Positions 52,042-60,499 of a stretch of 64,000 nucleotides of DNA are shown here, piece by piece (within the stretch, counting starts at the first letter, position 1; every line of letters starts with the position of its first letter). The stretch is taken from positions 1 through 64,000 of the forward strand of contig JALOKU010000006.1 of NCBI GenBank assembly GCA_025456345.1. The letters run 5' to 3'. Both the position numbers and the translations under genes were made by a program. The notes below the pieces were generated by a model that made no database searches, was not told the origin of the DNA, and saw only the letters and a list, made by a program, of their open reading frames with translations. Origin of the DNA: Vicinamibacterales bacterium. GTDB lineage: Bacteria > Acidobacteriota > Vicinamibacteria > Vicinamibacterales > JAKQTR01.

Positions 52042-53445
52042 CTAGAAACCGATCTGGAACATCGTCACCATCGTCCGGAGCGAGGAGGCGCCCGGCGCGG
52101 GCCCAAGCAGGGCGTCGTCGAGGGTTTCACTGATGACGTTGAACCGCAGTTTTGCCCAGCGGTTCACGTACCAGTTCACGCCAAGCGTCCATGCGCTGTC
52201 GGCGTTGCCGGCGATGTGGGCCGCTCGCGGGCTGCGCGACGGCGGCTCGGCGGGGGCCCCGGCGCTCTCGAAGCTCAGCCTTTCGTAGCGCGCGGCCACC
52301 TCGATGGCGCCAAACCCGCCCTGCAGGAGCGGGCGCTTCGGATTGACGCCGCCGTCACGGTTCTCGCCGGTGATGACCCAGGTGCCGGCGACGTACCAGC
52401 CGCGGCCTTCGATCTCGGGCAGGTCGGGGTCGACTTGCGTCTCGTTCCCGACGCCTTGCCCCTCCCGCGCGTCCCGCGACACGATGTACTCGGCGGCCAG
52501 GAAGGCCGGGCCAATCGCCCAGCTGACCTCGAGGCCGAGCCGGGTTCGCGGGCCCTTGGTGTAGTACTGCCGGTCGAAGAACTCCCCGCCGAAGACCGTG
52601 TCGCCCTGCAGGTGGTTCCGGCCTTCGGGCACGAGGGCGTGGGTGTAGGCGCCGCCGACTTCGAGATTGTTGTACCTGCCCGGCAGCGACGTGAGGCGCA
52701 AGGGCGCCACCGTCGCCCGGGCCGCCCACGATCGGCCCTGCTCCTGCGGCTGCTCGCCGGGCACCATGTCCATGGATTCGAGATCCGGCGGCTGGTCGCC
52801 GTCGTCTTCGAACATGCCCACCGCGTAGCGGATCACGCGTTTGAAGGGGCGTCCGTGAGCCATGACGCCGACCGAGCGCCCCGGCGTGAGCGCGTCGCTC
52901 ACGCGCGACCGGTACACGAAATCAAGGGTCCGCGGCCCCGTGAGCCGCTCGTAGCCGAACGGGATTTTGAACTTCCCGCCCTGGATTTGCGCGTACGCGA
53001 GCGGCCGCACGTTGACGTACAGGTCGCGCCACACACCGTCGGGTTCCCACCCGTAGGTGGCCTCGTACTCGACGTACTGGGTGACCGATCCCTGGACGCC
53101 GAGCCGGCGCCGGCCCCATTCGAAGGATGTCCCATCGCCGGTGTCGTCGGGATCGTGGGACTCCACGGCGCCTTCCAGAAGGGCCTTCCCGTCGAGCTGG
53201 AACCAGTCGCCGTAGCGGAGGCTCGGGCGGTTGTCCCACACGAAGCCGTCCTTCTTGGCGGCGGGGGGGGAGGGCCGCGTGTCGCCGATGCTGCTCACCG
53301 AGACCGGCTGGAGGCGGGGCCAGGAGCCGGGCGCGGGCTGGAGGCCGAAGCCGGGTGCCGGGAAGGCGCCGCTCTGGGCCGCCGCCGGCGCTGCGCTGAA
53401 CAGCGCGGCCACAAGGGCGCCGATGACCGCGTACGAGGCCCGCAT
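52042..53445 (-). CDS. Phosphate-selective porin O/P-like outer-membrane protein
   Basis: A 467-residue exported beta-barrel. From ATG 53445 (MRASYAVIGALVAALFSAAPAAAQ, GGAGG nearby) it has a Pro-rich linker and then porin O/P motifs: PSLRYGDWFQLDGKALLEGAVESHDP, FEWGRRRLGVQGSVTQYVEYEATYG, YAQIQGGKFKIPFGYERLTGPRTLDFVYRS, and the final strand MVTMFQIGF with a terminal Phe. The OprP/OprO name comes from phosphate/polyphosphate channels of Pseudomonas, though many homologues have other substrates. Position between CotH and STAS-DUF4956 supports the phosphate reading. It is probably cotranscribed with CotH (gap 11 bases). Confidence 0.83.
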   Translation of the reverse strand: MRASYAVIGALVAALFSAAPAAAQSGAFPAPGFGLQPAPGSWPRLQPVSVSSIGDTRPSPPAAKKDGFVWDNRPSLRYGDWFQLDGKALLEGAVESHDPDDTGDGTSFEWGRRRLGVQGSVTQYVEYEATYGWEPDGVWRDLYVNVRPLAYAQIQGGKFKIPFGYERLTGPRTLDFVYRSRVSDALTPGRSVGVMAHGRPFKRVIRYAVGMFEDDGDQPPDLESMDMVPGEQPQEQGRSWAARATVAPLRLTSLPGRYNNLEVGGAYTHALVPEGRNHLQGDTVFGGEFFDRQYYTKGPRTRLGLEVSWAIGPAFLAAEYIVSRDAREGQGVGNETQVDPDLPEIEGRGWYVAGTWVITGENRDGGVNPKRPLLQGGFGAIEVAARYERLSFESAGAPAEPPSRSPRAAHIAGNADSAWTLGVNWYVNRWAKLRFNVISETLDDALLGPAPGASSLRTMVTMFQIGF

Positions 53446-53482
53446 GTCGAGGCCCTCCATCGCGAGGCGACCGGCCCGGGAA

Positions 53483-54598
53483 TCACTCGCTCTTCCGCGG
53501 CAACTCCCAGGAGACCGACTGGACGCTTGCCTTGCCGCCCGCCATCAGCTGCTCGCTCAGGTTCTCGAGCGACTGATCGGCGTCGAGCAATGTGTAGTAC
53601 CGCACCGACAGCGACTTGCCCTGAGACACCTCGCGCGGCTCGAAGATCACGTGGTTCCGGGCGAAGACGCCCTGGACGTGGGCCGTCGGGAACTCGCGCC
53701 CTTCGGCTTCGACTTCGGCCATCATCGCGCGCGGGCGCTTGGCACCGAGGCGGTTCAACAGTACCAGACAGAGGCACAGGAAGAGGGTGCCGAGGCCGGC
53801 GACCCCAAACAGGCCGACGCCGGCCGACATCCCCAGCCCCATCAGCAGGAACAGGATCGTGATGTCCTTGGGATCCTCGACCGGCGTCCGGAACCGGATG
53901 ATGCTCGCCGCTCCGGCGATGCCAAACGCCCGCGCGATGCTCCCGCCGATGATGATCATCATCAGCGCGCCGGAGACGCAGAGCAGCACCTGTGCCTGCT
54001 CCATCGCCTGCGTCTGCGGCCGCTCCCGGCGGTACCGGCGATGCACGGAGGTGACAATCACGCCGATGGCCGTGGCGAGCACCAGCTTCGCCAGCTCGAC
54101 AAACGGCTGCCACCATTCAAGGCGTTCGGCGTCCGCCGCCGTGGGAACTCCGGGCAGCTGCTGGCCCGGCCCCGACAGGACGGGCAGGAGCCACGCGCCG
54201 GCCAAGGCCAGCACGACCAGCACCAGGGCGCCGACCGCGAACGGGGCGGAACCGCGCCAGTCCCGCCGCTTCGTGACGGCCAGCTCGAGGCGGTCGTAAA
54301 TCGTGAAGACGGTATCGAGCTGAGCGACGTGAAGCGTCGCGAGCACGCCAGGCGTCGGGGCCACCAGCTTGAAGCTGCCTTCCAGGCGTTGCGCCGACGT
54401 CAGCCCCCGCACCAGGGCCCGGATGCCCGCGCTGTCCACGTTGGTGACGTCCCGAAGATCGGCGACGAGGTGGCGGTACCCGGACTTGTAGATGGCCTGG
54501 ATGCTGGATTCGAACTCTTCGGCCGATCCGCCCGCCACGAGCGGCCCGCTCGGCGACAGGATGAGCGCGTCTCCCTCGGCCCTGGTGGGAACTGGCAT
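53483..54598 (-). CDS. STAS domain fused to DUF4956 membrane protein
   Basis: A 371-residue two-part protein. Residues 1-110 are a STAS (SpoIIAA-like) domain: ALILSPSGPLVAGGSAEEFESSIQAIYKSGYRHLVADLRDVTNVDSAGIRALVRGL, with the phosphorylatable Ser in DSAG. Residues 115-371 are DUF4956: four hydrophobic segments and the signature GIAGAASIIRFRTPVEDPKDITILFLLMGLGMSAGVGLFGVAGLG, then a cytoplasmic tail. DUF4956 proteins have been linked by neighbourhood to polyphosphate/VTC and CotH genes; their role is unproven. The STAS part suggests control by partner-switching phosphorylation, for example by the SpoIIE phosphatase at 46311. First gene of the minus-strand porin/CotH/Ppx group. Confidence 0.85.
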   Translation of the reverse strand: MPVPTRAEGDALILSPSGPLVAGGSAEEFESSIQAIYKSGYRHLVADLRDVTNVDSAGIRALVRGLTSAQRLEGSFKLVAPTPGVLATLHVAQLDTVFTIYDRLELAVTKRRDWRGSAPFAVGALVLVVLALAGAWLLPVLSGPGQQLPGVPTAADAERLEWWQPFVELAKLVLATAIGVIVTSVHRRYRRERPQTQAMEQAQVLLCVSGALMMIIIGGSIARAFGIAGAASIIRFRTPVEDPKDITILFLLMGLGMSAGVGLFGVAGLGTLFLCLCLVLLNRLGAKRPRAMMAEVEAEGREFPTAHVQGVFARNHVIFEPREVSQGKSLSVRYYTLLDADQSLENLSEQLMAGGKASVQSVSWELPRKSE

Positions 54599-54621
54599 CC
54601 CGCACTCCCGTCCGTGCCTGA

Positions 54622-54648
54622 GCCCGTCTGGCCGGCGGCCAGACGGGC
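54622..54648. promoter_or_regulatory. 12-bp perfect hairpin in the divergent 5' region
   Basis: GCCCGTCTGGCC, a three-base loop and GGCCAGACGGGC form an uninterrupted stem 24 bases upstream of the STAS-DUF4956 start and about 100 bases upstream of the secreted phosphatase. It would be in the leader of the STAS-DUF4956 transcript if that starts further upstream, or could be an operator for both genes. Confidence 0.4.
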
Positions 54649-54752
54649 GGCACCCTGACTCCTAATGGGTATAGCGTAATAGGTGACCGAAAACTAGCAC
54701 AGGTGCCGACCGGGTGGCAATCGACGGTCCGTTTGCGCGTAGAATCTGCCGC

Positions 54753-55661
54753 GTGCGAGCCTCCGCCCGACTCCGCTCGCTCGCCAGGCTGGCGGCGGCC
54801 GCCGCCGTCGTCGTGTCCTCGGCCCGGTGCGGAGCAACGCCCGACCCCGGCACGGGGCCGACCCCGCCCGTCAACTCCAACGAGCCGGTGCTCGTCGGGG
54901 CCGGCGATATCGCGATGTGCCCGCTGGGCGCCCAGAGCGCCACGGCGCTGCTGCTCGACCAGATCGGAGGGACGGTCTTCACAACCGGTGACAACGTCTA
55001 CGAAGGGCCCACGCTGGCGAAGTACACCGAGTGCTACGGACCGGCATGGGGCCGGCACCTCGGCCGCACGCGACCGTCCCCCGGCAACCACGACTACGAT
55101 CCACCCGGGCCCGCGGCGTACTTCACCTATTTCGGCGTAGCGGCTGGCGACGCGGGGCTCGGGTACTACAGCTACGACATCGCCACGTGGCACGTCATCT
55201 CGCTGAACAGCATGGTGGGGATGCGGCCAGGATCGGACCAGCATGCCTGGCTGCAGTCCGATCTGGCCGCCAACCCGGTGCGCTGCACGGTGGCGTACTT
55301 CCACCATCCGCTCTTCAGTTCGGCGCAGCACGGCCCGACCGCTGCCGTGCGCGACCTGTGGCGCCTGCTGTACGACAACGGCGTCGACGTCGTCCTTAAC
55401 GGGCACGATCACGTGTACGAGCGATTCGCGCCCCAGGACCCCAATGGCAAGGCCGACGCGGCGCGCGGCATCCGCCAGTTCACGGTGGGCACAGGCGGCG
55501 CAACGCTGTACGGTTTCGGGATACCGGCGCCGAACAGCGAGACCAGGGCCAGCGTGCACGGCGTCCTGAAGCTGTATCTGCAGGCGTCGGGCTATGCGTG
55601 GGAGTTCATCCCGGTGGCGGGCCAATCCTACAGGGACGGTGGCGCGGGTCCCTGCCATTGA
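54753..55661 (+). CDS. Secreted metallophosphatase, purple acid phosphatase-like
   Basis: A 302-residue exported calcineurin-like phosphatase. From GTG 54753 there is a signal sequence (RASARLRSLARLAAAAAVVVSSARCGATPDPG). A -10 TAGAAT (54740-54745) lies exactly seven bases before that GTG; the track's GTG at 54714 would need transcription from further upstream. Motifs: VLVGAGDIAMC, FTTGDNVYEG (GDNxY), RPSPGNHDYD (GNHD), VAYFHHPLFSS and VLNGHDHVYERF (GHDHxYER), which fit purple acid phosphatase/PhoD-like enzymes. It likely releases phosphate from organic esters outside the cytoplasm. CHAD and SixA genes follow on the same strand. Confidence 0.83.
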   Translation: MRASARLRSLARLAAAAAVVVSSARCGATPDPGTGPTPPVNSNEPVLVGAGDIAMCPLGAQSATALLLDQIGGTVFTTGDNVYEGPTLAKYTECYGPAWGRHLGRTRPSPGNHDYDPPGPAAYFTYFGVAAGDAGLGYYSYDIATWHVISLNSMVGMRPGSDQHAWLQSDLAANPVRCTVAYFHHPLFSSAQHGPTAAVRDLWRLLYDNGVDVVLNGHDHVYERFAPQDPNGKADAARGIRQFTVGTGGATLYGFGIPAPNSETRASVHGVLKLYLQASGYAWEFIPVAGQSYRDGGAGPCH

Positions 55662-55719
55662 TCCGCACACCGGGTCCGGTTCTGATCCGCCCGGGCCTGC
55701 GTCCGCGTACAATCTGGAC

Positions 55720-56667
55720 ATGCGGACGCTCGCCCATCCTCGCACGCTCGCCCGGCGTCCCGTGCGCGCGCTGCTCGCCCAGTGGCCGCGGGCCGTGGCC
55801 GGCGAGGTCGAGGGCATCCACCAGGCGAGAGTGGCGAGCCGGAGGCTCCGCGAACTGGTGCCGGCCGTGGCGCGTGCCGCCGACGCGAGGGAAGCCCGCG
55901 CGCTCCGGCGCGGGTTCCGCGCCGTGACCCGGCTGCTCGGGCGGAGCCGCGAACTCGACGTGGCCCTGGAGACGCTGCAGGCGATTGAGGCACGCGCGCC
56001 GGACCGCGCCGTGGCGGTGGCGGCTGTGCGTGCCCACGTCGCGCGCGAACGGGCCGAGGCCGGGCAGGAGGTGCGCGCCCACCGCGCGGGCGCCGGCGTG
56101 GACGACCTGGCGGCCGGCGCGCTCGCGCTTGCCGGGCGAAGCGAGTCTCCCGCCGCGATCCGCGCGTGTGCGCGCCGCGTGGCGGCCCGCCTGGGCAGGC
56201 GGGCCACGGAACTCGAACACGCCGTGGTCGGCGCCGGCTTCATCTTCGCGCCGGGACCGCTGCACGGCGTGCGGATCGCGTTGAAGAAGTTCCGCTATGC
56301 GCTCGAGGTGGCGGAGCGGCTGGGGCGGTTCAGGCTGGCCGGGTCCATGCGGCGGCTGAAACACCTGCAGGACCTGCTCGGCGACCTGCACGACCTGCAG
56401 GTGCTCGGCGGGATGGCTCGCGACGTGATGGTGCAGGCGCGCGCGTCGCGGCGTGCCGGACTCGAGTCGCTCGTCGGCGGCATCGACGACGAGATACGCG
56501 CGCTGCACAGCCAGTTCCTCGCCGAGCGCGAGAGCATCGTCGCCCTGCTCGCCCGTTCCACCGGCGTGCGGCGGGCCCTGGTCAGCCTGCCGCCGCCGAA
56601 CCAGCCTGCGCCGCGGTGGTCGCCGGTGCGGGCCCGTGCCCTGTCCCCGACCTTGGAGGATCGCTGA
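55720..56667 (+). CDS. CHAD-domain protein
   Basis: A 315-residue Arg-rich helical protein. Two CHAD repeats are visible: VEGIHQARVASRRLRELVPA near residue 30 and LHGVRIALKKFRYALEVAERL near residue 190, each with the conserved His and several Arg/Lys; LKHLQDLLGDLHDLQVL follows the second. Purified CHAD domains of this family bind inorganic polyphosphate through these basic helices. There is no CYTH domain attached. The start ATG 55720 has a TACAAT -10 box (55708-55713) with +1 at or near the ATG, so it may be leaderless. Its stop overlaps the SixA start in TGATG. The track's ORF from 55594 begins inside the phosphatase gene. Confidence 0.9.
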   Translation: MRTLAHPRTLARRPVRALLAQWPRAVAGEVEGIHQARVASRRLRELVPAVARAADAREARALRRGFRAVTRLLGRSRELDVALETLQAIEARAPDRAVAVAAVRAHVARERAEAGQEVRAHRAGAGVDDLAAGALALAGRSESPAAIRACARRVAARLGRRATELEHAVVGAGFIFAPGPLHGVRIALKKFRYALEVAERLGRFRLAGSMRRLKHLQDLLGDLHDLQVLGGMARDVMVQARASRRAGLESLVGGIDDEIRALHSQFLAERESIVALLARSTGVRRALVSLPPPNQPAPRWSPVRARALSPTLEDR

Positions 56668-57170
56668 TGGCTTCGTACCTGATCTACCTGGTGCGTCATG
56701 GCGTGGCCGCCGAACAGGGCCCCGAATTCCCGAATGACGATGATCGCCCGCTCACCAGCGAGGGGATCGAGCGCCTGCGGGTGGAGGTGCTGGGGTTGCG
56801 TGAACTGCAGGTGCGCCTCGACCGCGTGCTGACAAGCCCGCTCGTCCGCGCGGGGCAGACGGCGGAGATCCTCGCGGCAGGTGTCGGGTGCCCGGCCCCG
56901 ATGGTCACCGTCGACGCGCTGCGTCCCGGAGGGCGCTACGACGCGCTGATGGCGGCGCTGGGACGCCTCGGCAACGACCGCGCCGTCGCGCTGGTCGGCC
57001 ACATGCCGTCGATCGGCGAGATCGCCGCCAGGCTGATCGGGGCGAAGCAGCCCCTGGCCTTCAAGAAGGGCGGGATCTGCTGCGTCGAGACCGACGGGCT
57101 GCCGCCCGCCGGGGACGGCCAGCTGCGGTGGTTCCTGCCGCCGCGCGCGTTGCGCGCGCTCGGGCACTAG
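56667..57170 (+). CDS. sixA: Phosphohistidine phosphatase SixA
   Basis: A 167-residue histidine-phosphatase-fold enzyme. It begins YLIYLVRHGVAAEQGP (RHG motif with the catalytic His), has RPLTSEGIERLRVEV, RVLTSPLVRAGQTAEIL and the second His in ALVGHMPSIGEIAARLIG. Length and the short compact fold match SixA, which removes phosphate from phosphohistidine on HPr/NPr or phosphorelay proteins. It is coupled to CHAD by a one-base TGATG overlap. SixA-CHAD pairs recur in bacteria, to my knowledge. The stop codon lies in the first terminal repeat of a MITE-like element. Confidence 0.88.
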   Translation: MASYLIYLVRHGVAAEQGPEFPNDDDRPLTSEGIERLRVEVLGLRELQVRLDRVLTSPLVRAGQTAEILAAGVGCPAPMVTVDALRPGGRYDALMAALGRLGNDRAVALVGHMPSIGEIAARLIGAKQPLAFKKGGICCVETDGLPPAGDGQLRWFLPPRALRALGH

Positions 57171-57332
57171 TGTCCCGAGTCAGAGATTCGCCGACATATT
57201 CCGGGCGGGGCATCCCGCCTCGCGGCGTTGCTCTTCCCTCGCATATTCCCGATATTCTCGGTCATCGCGCCTGGCGATCCGGGCGCCGCGCTCCGGACTA
57301 TGTGTCACCGAACCTCTGACTCGGGACACTAG
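57167..57332. mobile_element. 166-bp MITE-like element with perfect 19-bp terminal inverted repeats
   Basis: CTAGTGTCCCGAGTCAGAG at 57167-57185 is repeated exactly in inverse orientation at 57314-57332. Beyond the perfect part the ends continue with imperfect complementarity (TTCG, then GACA) to about 35 bases. The inside contains no ORF of note. The element ends in CTAG on both sides and the sixA stop (TAG) lies inside its left end. Its structure fits a non-autonomous miniature transposable element; no transposase gene is in the window. Confidence 0.65.
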
Positions 57333-57353
57333 CCCCGGACCGCGTGACGGACC

Positions 57354-58622
57354 CTAGACGATCGTGCCGTCGGGCACCACCGCGCCCTTCGGCACGATGA
57401 TGATGCCGCTGCGGATGTAGTAGTTCTCGCCGTCCGCTTCCTGTACGCCGCGCTCGTTCACCAGGCGCACCCCGCGGCCGATCCGGGCGTTCTTGTCGAC
57501 GATCACCCTGTCGAGCGTCGAGTCCATGCCGATCCCGAGCGGCACGGAACGGTCGCCTTCCGACTCCTCGTCGACGTCGTAGTAGTCGGCGCCGAGCAGC
57601 ACCGACCGCCTGACGGTGGTGCGCTCGTCGATGCGCGTCCTGATGCCGACAATCGACGTCTCCACCCGGCAGCGGTTGATGTAGCTGCCTTCGGCCACCA
57701 TCGAATAGCTGACGGAGCTGTCGATGAAGCGCGACGCGGGAAGGAACCGGGGCCGCGTGAAGATCGGGTGCTTCGGATCGTAGAACCGGAACGGCGGATG
57801 GTCGCGCGTCAACAGCATGTTCGCGTCGTAGAACGAATCCACCGTCCCGACGTCCGCCCAGTACCCGTTGTAGAGGTAGGCGTTCACGCGGTGCTGGCCG
57901 AGCGCGGCCGGGATGATCTCGCGGCCGAAGTCGGTGGCGTCGGCCTTGGCGAGGACGTCGAGCAGGACGTCGCGGGAAAAGACGTAGATGCCCATCGAGG
58001 CCACGAACGGCTTCTCGTCCGAATGCCCGGCGAAGGCCGATCCGTCCGGGATGCTCCGGCCGATCTTCGCGAGGCGCTCCGCGTCGGGCTTCTCCTCGAA
58101 TCCGGCGATCTGCCCCTGTCGATCGAAGAGGAAGATGCCCATTTCCGACGCCGACGAGGTCGGGACCGGCTGTGCGGCGATGGTGATGTCGGCGTTGCGT
58201 TCGACGTGTGAGTCGATCACCTCCGCGAAGTCCATCCGATAGAGGTGGTCGCCGGCGAGGACGAGGAAGTAGTCCGCGCGGTAGCCGGAGAAGTGGCGCG
58301 CGGCCTGGCGTACCGCGTCGGCCGTGCCCTGGAACCAGTTGGGGTTGTCGGGCGTCTGCTCGGCGGCGAGGATGTCCACGAACCCGCCCGAGAACAGGTC
58401 CATCCGGTACGTCTGCGAGACGTGCCGGTTGAGCGAGGCCGAGTTGAACTGCGTGAGGATGAACATCCGGCGCAGCCCGGCGTGCAGACAGTTGCTGATC
58501 GGGATGTCAATCAGCCTGTACTTGCCGCCAATCGGCACCGCGGGTTTGGAGCGCATGAGCGTGAGCGGGAAGAGCCGGTTCCCGCGTCCGCCCCCGAGAA
58601 TGATGGCGAGGACGTCCTGCAT
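57354..58622 (-). CDS. glgC: Glucose-1-phosphate adenylyltransferase
   Basis: A 422-residue enzyme that makes ADP-glucose for glycogen synthesis. From ATG 58622: [46 protein letters not shown] (nucleotidyl-transferase motif), [41 protein letters not shown], and a left-handed beta-helix C-terminal domain ([44 protein letters not shown]). All core motifs for catalysis and effector response are present. It sits between the MITE-like element and the PhoR-like kinase; no other glg gene is adjacent. The track's start 12 codons upstream overlaps the promoter. Confidence 0.93.
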   Translation of the reverse strand: MQDVLAIILGGGRGNRLFPLTLMRSKPAVPIGGKYRLIDIPISNCLHAGLRRMFILTQFNSASLNRHVSQTYRMDLFSGGFVDILAAEQTPDNPNWFQGTADAVRQAARHFSGYRADYFLVLAGDHLYRMDFAEVIDSHVERNADITIAAQPVPTSSASEMGIFLFDRQGQIAGFEEKPDAERLAKIGRSIPDGSAFAGHSDEKPFVASMGIYVFSRDVLLDVLAKADATDFGREIIPAALGQHRVNAYLYNGYWADVGTVDSFYDANMLLTRDHPPFRFYDPKHPIFTRPRFLPASRFIDSSVSYSMVAEGSYINRCRVETSIVGIRTRIDERTTVRRSVLLGADYYDVDEESEGDRSVPLGIGMDSTLDRVIVDKNARIGRGVRLVNERGVQEADGENYYIRSGIIIVPKGAVVPDGTIV

Positions 58623-58629
58623 GGGCAAT

Positions 58630-58658
58630 AGGGTAGGCGAACCGGCAGGCGGCCGCAA
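58630..58658 (-). promoter_or_regulatory. glgC promoter, almost leaderless
   Basis: On the minus strand TTGCGG (58658-58653) and TACCCT (58635-58630) are 17 bases apart. The predicted first transcribed base is next to the ATG at 58622. Directly upstream lies a 13-14 bp direct repeat. Confidence 0.45.
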
Positions 58659-58661
58659 GCC

Positions 58662-58688
58662 GAAAGGGGTGTGCTGAAAGGGGTGTGC
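58662..58688. repeat. 13-bp direct repeat upstream of the glgC promoter
   Basis: GAAAGGGGTGTGC occurs at 58662-58674 and 58676-58688, one base apart, just beyond the -35 box of glgC. The arrangement could be a regulator site; it is also short enough to be chance slippage. Confidence 0.4.
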
Positions 58689-58735
58689 ATGAACGGCGCG
58701 TGCCGGCGGGGGCGGCCTGGCGGCGGTGGGGCCGT

Positions 58736-60499
58736 CTACCGCACGGGAAGCGTCACGCTGAACAGGGCGCCTCCGGCCTTGCGGTTTTCCGCTTTCACGT
58801 CGCCGCCGAGGATTTCGACCAGGTGCTTCACGATGGAGAGCCCGAGTCCCGTCCCGCCCGACTCGCGCGAGCGCGCCTTGTCGACGCGATAGAAGCGCTC
58901 GAAGATCCTGGACAGGTCGGCCTCGGGGATGCCCGGGCCTTCGTCCCCCACCGTCAACACGAACGCCCCGCCTGCGCGCCGTGACGCGAGTGTGATCGTC
59001 GTTGACGGCGGCGCGTACGCGATGGCGTTCTCGACGAGATTGCGCAGCGCGTCGTGGAGCTTGGCGGTGTCGACCCGCAGGGTTCGTGCCGCCGGCTCGA
59101 TGTCGGTGACAACGCGCTGGCCCTTCGCCTCCAGGGCGCCTTCGAGTTCGGTCGTGACGTCGGCGAACAGCGTCTCGACGTCCGTCTGCGAGGACGCCAC
59201 CGGCTCCTGGCCGGCCTCGAGGCGCGCCAGCCGCAGCAGGTCCCGCACGAGCCGCTCCATGCGGTTCGCCTGGCGCGCGATGATCTCGAGGAAGCGGGCG
59301 GCCTCCTCGGGTTCCGGCGGCACGTCGTCCTGGAGCGCTTCGACGTAGCCCTGGATCGCCGTGAGCGGCGTGCGCAGTTCGTGCGAGACGTTGGCGACGA
59401 AGTCGCGTCTCATGCGATCGGCGTGGCGCAGGTCGGTGATGTCGTGCAGGACCAGCACGGCCCCCGGGGCGCCCTCGGTGGTCACCGGGGCCGCCCGCGC
59501 GACCACCGTGCGGTTCGGATCGCGCAGGGGCGAGAACTCGATGCCGTCGGGTGTCTGCCCGGCGAGGGCGCGCCCGAGCATCGCGCCGATGTCGGGGTGC
59601 CGCACCCCGTCCGTGTAGTGCCCGCCCGGCACCAGTCCGTCCGGCTGCGCCATGCGGCGGGCGGCGTCATTGGCGAGCATGACGCGGCCGTCGGGGTTGA
59701 CGACAACCACGCCCTCGAGCATGCCCGCCAGGATGGCTTCCATCCGCGCCCGGTCCAGGGACAGCTCCCGCATCCTCCGGCCCAGTTCGCGGGCCGTGTC
59801 GTCGAGGACGCGCGCCACCGTGCCGAGCTCGTCACCGCCCTGGTCCCGCGCCGGGGCCGAGAAGTCCCCGGCGGCGTACCGGCGCGCCACCGCGGCGATG
59901 GCGTCCACCCGCCGCGCGAGCAGCACCGAGGAGAGCCAGGCCAGGCCGAGGGCGCAGCCCAGCGCCACCGCCAGTGCCACCAGAAGGCTCCGGCGCACGG
60001 CGCGGAACTGCGCGTCGACATCCGTGAGCGGCAGCGCGAGCCGCACGATCTCCACATGCGGGTGTGCGACCGTCAGGGCGACATAAAGCAGATCCGTCTC
60101 CAGCGTCGCGCTGAAACGCCGGACGACGCCCATGCCGGTCTGCCGGGCCGCGATGACCTCCGGCCGCGTGCCGTGGTTGTCGAGCGTTTCGAGTGCGGCC
60201 AGATCCTCCGCGGAGTCGCCGACGACGCGGCCATCCGCGGCGATGAGGGTGACGCGCGCGGCGGTGAAGCCGCCGATCTCGTCGGCCTCTCGATCCAGGG
60301 CGGCGACCGAGCCGTCCGTCTGGCGCTCCCGGAGGAGCGCGGCGGCCAGCCGGGTCTCGGCGATGAGATTGCGCTCGATGGCCATGATGAGCTGGGCGCG
60401 CATCGGCATCGCGATGAGCACCGCGGCGAGCAGGAGCGCGACGGCCGACACGCCGAAGACCGCGAGCAGGGTGCGCCCGCGCAGCCCGCCGAAGGTCAT
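58736..60499 (-). CDS. phoR: PhoR-like sensor histidine kinase
   Basis: A 587-residue membrane kinase. Helix 1 (TLLAVFGVSAVALLLAAVLIA) and helix 2 (SLLVALAVALGCALGLAWLSSVLLA) enclose a periplasmic domain with the PhoR-typical ARVTLIAADGRVVGDSAED, NHGTRPEVIAARQTGMGVVRRFSATLETDLLYVAL. Then come HAMP (RRVDAIAAVARRYAAGDFSAPA), PAS (RMEAILAGMLEGVVVVNPDGRVMLANDAARRM), HisKA (FVANVSHELRTPLTAIQGYVEAL) and HATPase (NLVENAIAYAP, GDEGPGIPEADLSRIFERFYR, GTGLGLSIVKHLVE). It overlaps the regulator gene by ATGA. Gene content around it (Pit, DUF47) supports a phosphate-sensing role. The symbol is assigned by context. Confidence 0.82.
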   Translation of the reverse strand: MTFGGLRGRTLLAVFGVSAVALLLAAVLIAMPMRAQLIMAIERNLIAETRLAAALLRERQTDGSVAALDREADEIGGFTAARVTLIAADGRVVGDSAEDLAALETLDNHGTRPEVIAARQTGMGVVRRFSATLETDLLYVALTVAHPHVEIVRLALPLTDVDAQFRAVRRSLLVALAVALGCALGLAWLSSVLLARRVDAIAAVARRYAAGDFSAPARDQGGDELGTVARVLDDTARELGRRMRELSLDRARMEAILAGMLEGVVVVNPDGRVMLANDAARRMAQPDGLVPGGHYTDGVRHPDIGAMLGRALAGQTPDGIEFSPLRDPNRTVVARAAPVTTEGAPGAVLVLHDITDLRHADRMRRDFVANVSHELRTPLTAIQGYVEALQDDVPPEPEEAARFLEIIARQANRMERLVRDLLRLARLEAGQEPVASSQTDVETLFADVTTELEGALEAKGQRVVTDIEPAARTLRVDTAKLHDALRNLVENAIAYAPPSTTITLASRRAGGAFVLTVGDEGPGIPEADLSRIFERFYRVDKARSRESGGTGLGLSIVKHLVEILGGDVKAENRKAGGALFSVTLPVR

